Source of the DNA: JANQTF01 sp036835375
GTDB taxonomy: Bacteria > Bacteroidota > Bacteroidia > J057
NCBI GenBank assembly: GCA_036835375.1
Contig: DAITMB010000105.1
Location: forward strand, 1-17,731
Length of the DNA: 17,731 nt
Direction of reading: 5' to 3'
Below, in pieces: positions 1 to 7,184 of this stretch; within the stretch, counting starts at the first letter, position 1; each line of letters begins with the position of its first letter. The translations under genes and the position numbers were made by a program. The notes beneath the pieces are model-generated. The model worked only from the letters and a program-made list of their open reading frames with translations. It was not told the DNA's origin and did no database searches.

Positions 1-101
1 TTGGGACCATAAAGATAGATGCCTTCTGCCCGCGTCACCTCCATCTGTGGCATGATCTCGGAGGGCATCGCTAAATGTTGAATCAGGTCGTCACGTAACA
101 T
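1..101 (-). CDS. Class III (PLP-dependent) aminotransferase, N-terminal fragment
   Basis: An ATG at 99-101 on the minus strand opens a frame that runs off the left edge of the window, giving the first 33 residues. The stretch EVTRAEGIYLYGP near its end matches the usual opening of class III aminotransferases, where a short helix is followed by 'AEGIYLYD.(D/E)GK(R/K)Y.D'. Such enzymes transfer amino groups using pyridoxal phosphate; the catalytic lysine lies far beyond the window. Upstream lies a 328-base non-coding gap with a large inverted repeat (146-242), so this gene probably has its own promoter and is not in an operon with the acyl-CoA dehydrogenase. The substrate cannot be told. With rocD at 5815-7062 it would be the second class III aminotransferase in this stretch. 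Confidence is limited by the short fragment. Confidence 0.6.
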   Translation of the reverse strand, partial: MLRDDLIQHLAMPSEIMPQMEVTRAEGIYLYGP

Positions 102-145
102 GGAGGAAGGAAAAGAAAAGGGAAGCGTGTGCACAAAGATGCAGG

Positions 146-242
146 GTTCTCTGACAAAAATGGCGGAAAACTCGTGCTCTAACCCTCATAAGGGTAAGGA
201 AACCCTTATGAGGGTTAGTATGCGCCAAAATTGTCAGAGAAC
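146..242. repeat. Nested inverted repeat (composite hairpin)
   Basis: Two sets of inverted arms are nested. The inner arms, 179-195 and 202-218, are perfectly complementary over 17 bases with a 6-base loop. Each inner arm is itself near-palindromic (ACCCTCATAAGGGT). The outer arms, 146-156 (GTTCTCTGACA) and 232-242, are perfectly complementary over 11 bases; the complementarity resumes as TGGCG (161-165) against CGCCA further in. No T-run follows on either strand, so it is not a standard intrinsic terminator. It lies in the gap between the end of the acyl-CoA dehydrogenase gene and the start of the aminotransferase gene. It may be a MITE-like or REP-like element, an operator, or a leader-RNA structure; the sequence alone does not decide. 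Confidence 0.75.
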
Positions 243-381
243 TAGATGCAGAAGAAGTAGATTGAAGAATTCTGGGCCTTCTAGGCCATCGTGTTACTCA
301 AGGCTGTCCATTTTCTGCGCAGCACTTTCTTCTCTGGCGTCGATGCATGAAAGACGATAAGCCAACGGCCATAGAATCGAA

Positions 382-398
382 GACCTACAAATTAGGTC
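382..398 (-). terminator. Weak hairpin downstream of the acyl-CoA dehydrogenase gene
   Basis: GACCTA and TAGGTC form a perfect 6-base stem around a 5-base loop about 30 bases after the stop codon at 430. It is followed on the minus strand only by a poor T-rich stretch (TTCGATTCT). It may end the apt - acyl-CoA dehydrogenase transcript, but the evidence is weak. Confidence 0.22.
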
Positions 399-429
399 AG
401 GCCAAGGCCGATCTCCTGATGCTTGGTGA

Positions 430-1602
430 TTAAGAAAGCACCGACCGTGCGATTACGAGCTTTTGGATTTCGCTGGTTCCTTCGCCGATGGTGCAGAGCT
501 TGGCATCGCGATAGAATTTCTCTACCGGAAAATCTTTGATGTAGCCATAGCCGCCGAAGATTTGTACCGCTTCGTTGGCTGCATATACAGCCGTTTCGCT
601 GGTGTGATACTTGGCCATCGCCGAGGCTTCCGTCACAGGAAGTCCCTTGTTGATGAGGTCTGCGGCGCGGAAAGTGAGCAATTCACCTGCTTCAATGCGG
701 GTAGCCATGTCGGCGAGCTTGAACGAAATCGCCTGAAACTCGAATATCGGTTGATCGAATTGCTCGCGCTCCTGTGCATACTTTAAGGATGCTTCGTAGG
801 CTCCTTTGGCAATCCCGAGCGACAACGCAGCGATGGAGATTCGCCCACCGTCGAGCACTTTCATCGCCTGCTTGAATCCTTCGCCTGTCTTGCCGAGCAG
901 CTGAGACTTGTGGATGCGGCAATCTTCGAAGATAAGCTCTGTGGTCTCAGAGGCTCTCATGCCGAGCTTGTTCTCTTTTTTTCCGTGGCGAAATCCGGGG
1001 GTACCTTTTTCAATGATAAATGCCGAAGCATTGTTGCGCGAGCGGGCAGGACCAGTGCGCACGACCACCACCGCGACGTTGCCTGTTTTGCCGTGGGTAA
1101 TAAAGTTTTTGGCACCGTTGATAACAAAGTAATCGCCGTCTTCTACCGCAACAGTGCGCATGTTGCCAGCGTCGGAGCCGGTATTGGGCTCAGTGAGACC
1201 CCATGCGCCGATCCATTCTCCAGTGGCAAGTTTAGGAAGGTATTGTTCTTTCTGTGCTTCATTCCCGAATTTCATGATGTGCCCGGTACACAGCGAGTTA
1301 TGCGCAGCCATCGACAGGCCTACGCCGCCACAGATTTTTCCTAGCTCCACTATGGCTGTCACATATTCCAGATAGCCAAATCCTGCACCACCGTATTCTT
1401 CTGGCACCAACACACCTAGCAGGCCCATTTCGCCAAGTTCTTTGAAAATTTCCAAGGGAAATTCTTGCGATTCGTCATAGTGGCTCACCACCGATTTCAG
1501 GCGCTCCTCCCCAAATCGGCGAATCATATCGGTGATCATGAGTTGATTTTCGTTGAGCCGAAAGTCGAGTAGCGTAGGGGTTTCTTGAAGCGTATGTGCC
1601 AT
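430..1602 (-). CDS. Acyl-CoA dehydrogenase (FAD-dependent)
   Basis: 390 residues, the normal full length for the short/branched-chain acyl-CoA dehydrogenase family. These flavoenzymes make the alpha,beta double bond in acyl-CoA during fatty-acid or branched-chain amino-acid breakdown and pass electrons to electron-transfer flavoprotein. Both family signatures are visible: GAWGLTEPNTGSD at 132-144 (flavin and substrate contacts) and QIFGGYGY at 347-354 leading to IGEGTSEIQ. Glu374 in that motif sits where the catalytic base is found in short-chain and butyryl-CoA enzymes. The N-terminal helical domain, middle beta domain and C-terminal helical domain are all present. The ATG at 1602 is preceded by an A/T-rich stretch with no Shine-Dalgarno sequence. 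It follows apt by 55 bases on the same strand, so co-transcription is possible. Chain-length specificity cannot be read from the sequence. Confidence 0.95.
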   Translation of the reverse strand: MAHTLQETPTLLDFRLNENQLMITDMIRRFGEERLKSVVSHYDESQEFPLEIFKELGEMGLLGVLVPEEYGGAGFGYLEYVTAIVELGKICGGVGLSMAAHNSLCTGHIMKFGNEAQKEQYLPKLATGEWIGAWGLTEPNTGSDAGNMRTVAVEDGDYFVINGAKNFITHGKTGNVAVVVVRTGPARSRNNASAFIIEKGTPGFRHGKKENKLGMRASETTELIFEDCRIHKSQLLGKTGEGFKQAMKVLDGGRISIAALSLGIAKGAYEASLKYAQEREQFDQPIFEFQAISFKLADMATRIEAGELLTFRAADLINKGLPVTEASAMAKYHTSETAVYAANEAVQIFGGYGYIKDFPVEKFYRDAKLCTIGEGTSEIQKLVIARSVLS

Positions 1603-1657
1603 ATGTTGAAAAAAAATTGAGTTGAAAAGCTCAGTAAATTACGAAAAAAGTATCGTT

Positions 1658-2191
1658 TTACCTAAAGTCAATCAAGGTGTAAATCTCTTTGCTGTAAGGC
1701 TCCAGCACCTTTTGGCCACCCAGTAATGGCAATCCGACAAGGAAATTGAAGCCCAGCACCTCGGCCCCCAGTTTGAGGGAAATCGCCGCCGCAGCACCCG
1801 CTGTGCCGCCGGTGGCCAGCAGGTCATCGTGGATCAACATCCGATCTCCCGGCTGAATGGAGGACTTGACAGACTCCAATACAGCATTTCCATATTCTAA
1901 CTCATAAGACACCGAAACAGTTTCGGGGGGAAGTTTCCCTGCCTTTCTCACCATCACAAATCCGGCTCCGAGTGCTCCCGCAATCTGCGGACCCAACAAA
2001 AATCCCCGACTGTCAATCCCGATCACCTTGGTGATGCCACGCCCCATCCACGGAGCGGCCAAAGCAGCTACACAGCGCGCTACCAAACCCGGATTTAAAA
2101 AAATGGGGCTGATGTCCCGAAACAGAATTCCTGGGATAGGAAAATCGGGAACCGCGCGGATGTGCGCTGTCAACTCGTCGTGTAGGGTCAT
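1658..2191 (-). CDS. apt: Adenine phosphoribosyltransferase
   Basis: 177 residues, the usual size for this purine-salvage enzyme, which joins adenine to phosphoribosyl pyrophosphate to make AMP in the cytoplasm. Diagnostic features are the N-terminal PDFPIPGILFRDI (15-27), the SRGF motif (61-64), the flexible-loop RKAGKLP (82-88), and the PRPP-binding loop HDDLLATGGT (121-130). In most Apt proteins the residue before the two aspartates is a small hydrophobic one; here it is His121, a minor departure. The start codon is ATG, with no clear Shine-Dalgarno sequence. A possible Bacteroidota-type promoter lies directly upstream, which would give a very short leader. It precedes the acyl-CoA dehydrogenase gene by 55 bases; no functional link between the two is evident. 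Confidence 0.96.
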   Translation of the reverse strand: MTLHDELTAHIRAVPDFPIPGILFRDISPIFLNPGLVARCVAALAAPWMGRGITKVIGIDSRGFLLGPQIAGALGAGFVMVRKAGKLPPETVSVSYELEYGNAVLESVKSSIQPGDRMLIHDDLLATGGTAGAAAAISLKLGAEVLGFNFLVGLPLLGGQKVLEPYSKEIYTLIDFR

Positions 2192-2197
2192 GTTGGT

Positions 2198-2226
2198 GAA
2201 AGGTATAGCGTATGTGGCGATTGCAA
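2198..2226 (-). promoter_or_regulatory. Possible Bacteroidota-type promoter for apt
   Basis: On the minus strand TTG (2224-2226) is followed 18 bases later by TACCTTTC (2198-2205). This matches seven of eight positions of the Bacteroidota -7 element TAnnTTTG. The implied transcription start would lie at or just before the ATG. The match is short and could be chance. Confidence 0.22.
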
Positions 2227-2398
2227 TCGAGAAGCTATCTTATGGTTGATGATCTTCTGACTGCTGGAGGTTCTTCTCCATGTTCGTCGCTGGAACAAAG
2301 AAGGGGCTTTCCCGGCAAAATGCCATGAGGGCTGGGTGATATCTTACGCTTACTCTTTCTGAAGCGCCGAAAAAATGCACAGAAAGCCATCCAGATGG

Positions 2399-3535
2399 TT
2401 ACAACCTAAAATACAACTGAAGGCCCTCAAGCACTTCAGGAGTCATACCGGGAGCGGCCTTGACTTCTTCCCACGTGTCAAATCTCCCAAGCTCCCGCCG
2501 ATAAGCAAGGAGGGAATCGGCATAGGACTGATCGATAAACGGATAAAATGCGAGGCTCCTGGCATATGCCTCGTTCAAATTTCGCTTGGGAAAGCCGCTC
2601 ACATCCCCGACCGTGAGAAAAGGCTTCATTCGAAGGAGATTGTCCGGATGCAGTCCATAGACCGAGCTGAGCTGATCCAGAGAAGTATAGAATCCGAGGA
2701 GTTTGCGATACTTCAGGATGCGGTTGGCGGAAGCAGGACCGATGCCTGGGACCGAGACTAGCTGGGCCGAATCCGCCTCGTTAAGGTTGATGGAACCCAA
2801 AGCGGGAGCGGAAGACGCTCCTCGAAACGCACCTTCAGATCTGGTGCCGGCAGAAGCCATCCTTGGCTCGGATGTGAGATCGTCGGCACTGGAAGGGTTT
2901 CGCTCAGAAAGCGTGAGATAAGGCTTGATTTCTTCGAAAACTTCCGGTGATAGTTGGTAGATTTTGGCCAAGTCATCGACTGATTGAAAGCCGTTGCGCG
3001 CTTCACGATACTTTACGATGCGCTGGCTCAGCACGGTCCCGATGCCGGGAAGATTCTGGAGATCTTCAGCCGTGGCTGTGTTCAGGTCAAAAGAAGGTCC
3101 TTCATAGTTCTTTTTGCCACGTGGGGGATAGCTTTCGTTGGTCCTGGCCGGAGCTCCTTGATAGGCAGTAAGATATAAATGCGGGCGTAGGGATTCGAGG
3201 GTTTCTGGGGGAAGTCCATAGATCTTAGCTAGGTCATCGACCGAGTTGAATCCCCCTTTTGCGTTACGAAATTTTACGATTCGTGCGGCAAATACAGGTC
3301 CAATTCCGCGAAGGCGGGTAAATTCCGCAGAGTCGGCACGATTGATATCCACCTTGAGGCTGGCATTCACTGGAAGATCTGGAAGATCAAAATCCCGCTC
3401 AAGCTGAATGAAGGTTTCCTCATTTACCTGCTGGTCTGCCGTCCATTTGAGGCCAAATAAGCCTGCGAGTGCTGCTATCAGCAGAAAAACGACCAGATAT
3501 AGGCCTCTCTTTTGGCTTTGCGTAAAAATGGGCAT
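2399..3535 (-). CDS. Membrane-anchored protein with four helix-hairpin-helix (ComEA-like) repeats
   Basis: 378 residues. A single N-terminal membrane segment (about 12-29) precedes four helix-hairpin-helix modules at about 61-123, 148-209, 248-309 and 318-378. The first three carry the DNA-backbone-binding hairpin as GIG (77-79, 164-166, 264-266) in the usual setting 'D.N.A...L..(L/V).GIG...A..I.K(Y/F)R'. The fourth keeps the fold pattern (NLNEA, AYRRELGRF) but has FID at 333-335 in place of GIG, so it probably no longer binds DNA. The linker at 210-247 is rich in Ser, Ala and Gly. Related modules occur in ComEA, the DNA receptor for natural transformation, and in many uncharacterised Bacteroidota proteins with this same layout. 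A role at the membrane in DNA uptake or DNA handling is an inference. It stands 207 bases from apt and 359 from the kinase gene, so it is probably transcribed alone. Confidence 0.9.
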   Translation of the reverse strand: MPIFTQSQKRGLYLVVFLLIAALAGLFGLKWTADQQVNEETFIQLERDFDLPDLPVNASLKVDINRADSAEFTRLRGIGPVFAARIVKFRNAKGGFNSVDDLAKIYGLPPETLESLRPHLYLTAYQGAPARTNESYPPRGKKNYEGPSFDLNTATAEDLQNLPGIGTVLSQRIVKYREARNGFQSVDDLAKIYQLSPEVFEEIKPYLTLSERNPSSADDLTSEPRMASAGTRSEGAFRGASSAPALGSINLNEADSAQLVSVPGIGPASANRILKYRKLLGFYTSLDQLSSVYGLHPDNLLRMKPFLTVGDVSGFPKRNLNEAYARSLAFYPFIDQSYADSLLAYRRELGRFDTWEEVKAAPGMTPEVLEGLQLYFRL

Positions 3536-3894
3536 ATCCTACCTTCAGAAATATACTGGACCAATCATCTGGTAAAATAGTATTTTTTGAGGGAAGGAAA
3601 CCAGGCCATGAATGGCCCGGTCAAACATTACTGAATGAATGGTCAATTTTTCCTGATCAACGGTTTATTTCCTCACGCTATCCGTTCGCCAAGAAAAATT
3701 CTTTGGGCGTTCCAATGAAATGCTGCTAAAAATCAAGGTGCGGTCTTCTCTTGTATCTACATTTTGTCGAGGTGCGAATCTGCAAAATTGTATCGACGGA
3801 GCCATCGGGGTTTTGGGGAAATACAAGGTCAAAATCTCATTTCTGGGATTTTGACACGCTGGGGGAAATGAATCTCCCGACGTGAACCCTGCGC
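3536..3894. other. 359-base intergenic region with two short palindromes
   Basis: No credible gene was found on either strand. GGCCAT (3604-3609) and ATGGCC (3612-3617) form a tight palindrome. A 9-base inverted repeat at 3828-3855 is listed separately. The region should hold the promoter of the helix-hairpin-helix gene on its left side and the end of the kinase transcript on its right side. No convincing TAnnTTTG element stands out. Confidence 0.5.
3828..3855 (-). terminator. Hairpin downstream of the histidine kinase gene
   Basis: GTCAAAATC (3828-3836) and GATTTTGAC (3847-3855) are perfectly complementary over 9 bases with a 10-base loop. The hairpin lies 40 bases after the kinase stop codon and is followed on the minus strand by a modest T-rich stretch (CTTGTATTTCC). 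It could be a weak transcription terminator or an operator; no clean T-run decides it. Confidence 0.3.
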
Positions 3895-4653
3895 TTAGTC
3901 TCCATGTTTTTCCAAGCGAATGAACGCTGAGGTTCCCTTTCCAAGCTCAGACTCCAGCCATAGCGCAGCCCCCATGGTTATGGCAGCTTCTTTGGCAAGA
4001 TACAGGCCCAAGCCAGAGCCTTTGGAGGAGGCATCTGCTCGTGAAAACATGTCGAAGGCTTGGGCCAAAAAACGGGGAGACATTCCTCTCCCATTGTCCT
4101 GGACGCTGATCGACACGCCTTTGTCATCACGCTGAAGCCCTAAGCGGATCCAGCGCTGAGATTTATTGGGATCGTGATACAAGATCGAATTGGTGAGCAA
4201 GTGGTGAAGCATGCTGCGCAGCCGATGAGCATCGACGAAGGCTTTGCAAGGAGGCGCATCCACCAACAGGCTGATATCTCGTGCCTCTGGCCATTCGCTG
4301 AATGCAGCCAGGCAGTCTTCGAGCATCTCTCTCAGATTCACCCAGCGGGGAGCCACTGGCACTGCTTGCATGTGATTGACCTCGACAAGCTCTTCCAGCA
4401 CGATCATGAGCTTATTTGAGAGCCGATGAATCATGTCCAGATAGCCGCGCACTTCCTGCAATTGGTCGGAGGAGACGGCGATTTGTGCCAGCCCTGAGAT
4501 GCTTGCCAGCGGCCCTTTCAGGTCGTGGGAAGCACGATGAATCAGCGTGTCGAGCGAGCGCTGCACACGTTGAATTTCTTCCGAAGGAGTCGGCAAGGAA
4601 AATACGGAAGCAGGAAGAGAAGGGGATTCTGTAGGAACGGAAGACCTAGACAT
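3895..4653 (-). CDS. Soluble HATPase-type sensor histidine kinase lacking a recognisable sensor domain
   Basis: 252 residues with all core kinase motifs. The H-box SHDLKGPL has the phospho-acceptor His43. The N-box has Asn155 in LLTNSILYHDP. The G1 box is DNGRGM (186-191), the F-box is around FDMFSRA (200-206), and the G2 box is GSGLGL (212-217). The dimerisation helices and ATP-binding domain fill nearly the whole protein. The first 24 residues are a Ser/Pro-rich tail with no membrane segment and no visible PAS, GAF or receiver domain. It is therefore cytoplasmic and must get its signal from a partner or through the short N-terminus. No response regulator gene lies nearby, so its partner is unknown. 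The SHDLKGPLASI H-box resembles kinases that usually follow PAS domains; a lost or separately encoded sensor is possible. The start at ATG 4653 is the only ATG upstream of the H-box. Confidence 0.9.
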   Translation of the reverse strand: MSRSSVPTESPSLPASVFSLPTPSEEIQRVQRSLDTLIHRASHDLKGPLASISGLAQIAVSSDQLQEVRGYLDMIHRLSNKLMIVLEELVEVNHMQAVPVAPRWVNLREMLEDCLAAFSEWPEARDISLLVDAPPCKAFVDAHRLRSMLHHLLTNSILYHDPNKSQRWIRLGLQRDDKGVSISVQDNGRGMSPRFLAQAFDMFSRADASSKGSGLGLYLAKEAAITMGAALWLESELGKGTSAFIRLEKHGD

Positions 4654-4795
4654 AGAGTAGGCGACATGCTGGGAAAAGCAGTAGGGCGATTGAAAGAAGA
4701 AGTTTTCGTGTCAATCGACTCCTGGTAAACAGAGACAAGATCCGTTCCATTATTGACGAAAGGTGCAAAAGAAGGAAAATTTTGCTCTTTAAGGC

Positions 4796-4810
4796 GGTTC
4801 CTACAGAACC
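4796..4810 (-). terminator. Short hairpin downstream of the TraB/GumN-like gene
   Basis: GGTTC (4796-4800) and GAACC (4806-4810) form a 5-base stem with a 5-base loop, 35 bases past the stop codon of the TraB/GumN-like gene. T-rich sequence follows only after about 15 bases, so termination here is doubtful. Confidence 0.18.
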
Positions 4811-4844
4811 ATTATTTCAAGAAAACCGATGATTCATGCTCTCT

Positions 4845-5765
4845 TTACTCTGTGATCGGTCTGAGCTGGTAGCCAGCCTTACGGAGCATGTGAACCAACC
4901 CATATTCGCCCGGAAGTTGCACCGCGTGCACTGAAATCAAGACGCGTTCGCGCTCCATGAGCGAAGGTAATTTAGTGATCCATTCTGCGTTTCGGGCTTC
5001 TACCAATGAGGAAGTATTGCTGCCAAACTCCGGGATGTCGTGGGACAATTGCCACACGCGTTCCAGGTCTTGATTCCAGTAAGCCCTGAGTAATTCATGG
5101 AAATTCAGACAGAGTCGGCGCTTGTTCGCAAGCGTTTGCATCATGAGGTTCGTTTGTTCCTTGTATCCATAGGTATCCATCCAAGCTTCTCTGGCCCAGC
5201 CATTGGTGAGCGGAGTGAGAGGCAGATTCACCACTTGATAGAGATATTGTTCGTAATCGATCGGCTCATTTCCTTCCTTGAATCCCAGACAATAGTCGCA
5301 CATGAATTGCTGGGAGAGAAGCAGTGGTTGATAGCGCCTCATGAATTTGTACAGCGACACGGCAGAGAGGCTGTCCCTCACGAACCCTTGCAATGCCGCA
5401 TATTCGCGGCGCGACAACAGCGCATCCAGGGTCGAATCCATCGGCACTGTGCCCCGATAGAGATGATCTCGATCCATCTCCGCGGGGTGAACTTCCATGA
5501 TCAAGCGATCCACTTGATTCACGATGTGCGAGAGTCCCGGATGAAGGTAAAAGGCATTTGTGGGCACCTTGTACAGAATCCCATACAGGTAGGAAGGTCG
5601 CTGTAGCCGGGGACCTGTGATCTCCCACAGCACGTGGTTGACAGGCAACACGCGAATAGGTTGCGCGAGCAAGTCCACGACTTCCGACTCAGGGGGCTGG
5701 CCCATGCTGGCCGCAAATGATCCCACCAACATTGAGCAAAGTAGAAATATTCTTATGCGTAGCAT
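4845..5765 (-). CDS. Secreted TraB/GumN (Tiki-like) family protein with altered active-site motifs
   Basis: 306 residues. Residues 1-22 form a Sec signal peptide (positive start, hydrophobic FLLCSMLVG, small residues before Gln23), so the protein is exported. The fold is recognisable from VLWEITGPRLQRPSYLYG (45-62), the LIMEVHP strand (88-94), and a C-terminal LPGEYGLVHMLRKAGY (284-299). These match the opening, acidic strand and closing segment of the TraB/GumN family, whose animal relative Tiki is a metal-dependent protease. Family members carry two GxxH motifs. Here the first is GILY (62-65) and the second is HAVQ (280-283), so both conserved histidines are missing. The protein is otherwise full length with no frameshift. 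Loss of metal-dependent catalysis is an inference; a binding or regulatory role is possible. It is flanked by the kinase and rocD genes with no evident functional link. Confidence 0.8.
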   Translation of the reverse strand: MLRIRIFLLCSMLVGSFAASMGQPPESEVVDLLAQPIRVLPVNHVLWEITGPRLQRPSYLYGILYKVPTNAFYLHPGLSHIVNQVDRLIMEVHPAEMDRDHLYRGTVPMDSTLDALLSRREYAALQGFVRDSLSAVSLYKFMRRYQPLLLSQQFMCDYCLGFKEGNEPIDYEQYLYQVVNLPLTPLTNGWAREAWMDTYGYKEQTNLMMQTLANKRRLCLNFHELLRAYWNQDLERVWQLSHDIPEFGSNTSSLVEARNAEWITKLPSLMERERVLISVHAVQLPGEYGLVHMLRKAGYQLRPITE

Positions 5766-5814
5766 CTAGTTACAACCCTTCCATGAGTACTTGAAAACGC
5801 TTCAACCTCTGGAT

Positions 5815-7062
5815 TTATTGGTGAAATTCCAAGATCGTTTGCGCAATGATGTCACAACAGGTAGCTAGTTGTTGATCCGAAATGACCAGCGGTGGCGCGA
5901 AGCGAATGATGTTGCCATGTGTAGGTTTTGCCAGTAATCCATTCTCCATTAAGTTGACACAAATCCGCCATGCAGCATCCCCCTCTGGATCGTCGTGAAT
6001 CACTACGGCATTCAGTAACCCCTTGCCCCTCACGAGTTTCACCAAGTCGGGCCTCGCTTCCACCAAGTCCTGCATTCGACTTCGAAAATACTGCCCCGAT
6101 GCTTCAGCACGTGCTGCCAAGTCCTCCTCCACCAGTACTTCCAAGGCTGCCGTCGCTACCCGGCACGCCAAGGGGTTGCCGCCATACGTGGAGCCATGCT
6201 GCCCAGGTTTGATGCACAACATGATTTCATCGTCGGCCAACACAGCTGAGACGGGCATCACGCCCCCTGAAAGTGCTTTTCCCAAAACCAGGATATCGGG
6301 ACGGACGTCTTCGTGGTCGCAAGCGAGCATTTTTCCCGTCCGCGCCAAGCCTGTCTGCACTTCATCGGCGATGAATAGCACGCGATGCTGTTGACAAAGT
6401 TCAAAAGCCTTTTTAAGATAGCCTTCCGCCGGGACTACCACGCCCGCTTCTCCCTGAATCGGTTCTACCATGAACCCCGCGACATGAGGATCACGAATCG
6501 CTTGTTCCAATGCAGGGAGATCATTGTAAGGAATGATTTCATAGCCTGGCATGTATGGCCCAAATCCTTCGTAACTGCTGGGATCGGTCGAGGAAGAAAT
6601 CGCTCCCAGTGTTCGACCCCAGAAGTTACCTTCCACAAAAATGATTTTTGCTTGATTGGCGGGTACGCCTTTGACGTCATAAGCCCATTTCCGCGCCAAC
6701 TTGACGGCTGTTTCTCCGCCTTCTACACCCGTGTTCATCGGGAGGACTTTGTCGTAGCCGAGAAGTTGGGTGATATATTTTTCAAATGGACCCAAGGCAT
6801 CATTGTAAAATGCACGGGAGGTGAGGGTCAATCGCTGGGCTTGGTCGATGAGAGCCTGGATGATTTTGGGATGGCAATGCCCCTGATTCACAGCACTGTA
6901 AGCTGATAGAAAATCGTAGTACCGCTTTCCTTCAGGGCTCCACAAGTAAACGCCTTCTCCCCGCGACAGCACCACCGGCAGGGGATGGTAGTTGTGGGCG
7001 CCATAGCGGTCTTCCCACTTCATGGCTTCTTGGGAGCTGAGTTGTGTTTGTGTGTGGAGCAT
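5815..7062 (-). CDS. rocD: Ornithine--oxo-acid aminotransferase
   Basis: 415 residues from the ATG at 7062. The enzyme transfers the delta-amino group of ornithine to 2-oxoglutarate, giving glutamate semialdehyde, and links arginine breakdown to proline and glutamate. Family marks are EDRYGAHNYHPLPVVLSRG (17-35), FLSAYSAVNQGHCHP (51-65), the PLP-phosphate contact region NTGVEGGETAVKLARKW (110-126), DEVQTG (233-238) and the PLP-binding lysine K262 in GKALSGG. The frame stays open upstream to an ATG at 7188 that overlaps the DinB stop codon by four bases. The 42 extra residues it would add have no family resemblance, so 7062 is preferred. The DinB-like gene lies just upstream on the same strand (122 bases to the preferred start), so the two may share a transcript. 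Confidence 0.95.
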   Translation of the reverse strand: MLHTQTQLSSQEAMKWEDRYGAHNYHPLPVVLSRGEGVYLWSPEGKRYYDFLSAYSAVNQGHCHPKIIQALIDQAQRLTLTSRAFYNDALGPFEKYITQLLGYDKVLPMNTGVEGGETAVKLARKWAYDVKGVPANQAKIIFVEGNFWGRTLGAISSSTDPSSYEGFGPYMPGYEIIPYNDLPALEQAIRDPHVAGFMVEPIQGEAGVVVPAEGYLKKAFELCQQHRVLFIADEVQTGLARTGKMLACDHEDVRPDILVLGKALSGGVMPVSAVLADDEIMLCIKPGQHGSTYGGNPLACRVATAALEVLVEEDLAARAEASGQYFRSRMQDLVEARPDLVKLVRGKGLLNAVVIHDDPEGDAAWRICVNLMENGLLAKPTHGNIIRFAPPLVISDQQLATCCDIIAQTILEFHQ

Positions 7063-7184
7063 CGTCTTGGTAGTTGTAGGGCGAAACGGAAAAGGAGAAG
7101 AATGAGCAGCAGGCCCGAAGCACCTTTTCCGCGAAAATTCAAAGATAATCACTCCCACCCAGACTCCCCAGACAGAATCAAGGT

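Noticed and set aside
1611..1640. Possible intrinsic terminator between apt and the acyl-CoA dehydrogenase gene
   Set aside because: A run of eight T on the minus strand is preceded by only a 4-base stem (TGAG/CTCA), too weak to call.
5097..5606. 169-codon plus-strand open frame opposite the TraB/GumN-like gene
   Set aside because: It is antisense to a recognisable family member and has no domain or start context of its own.
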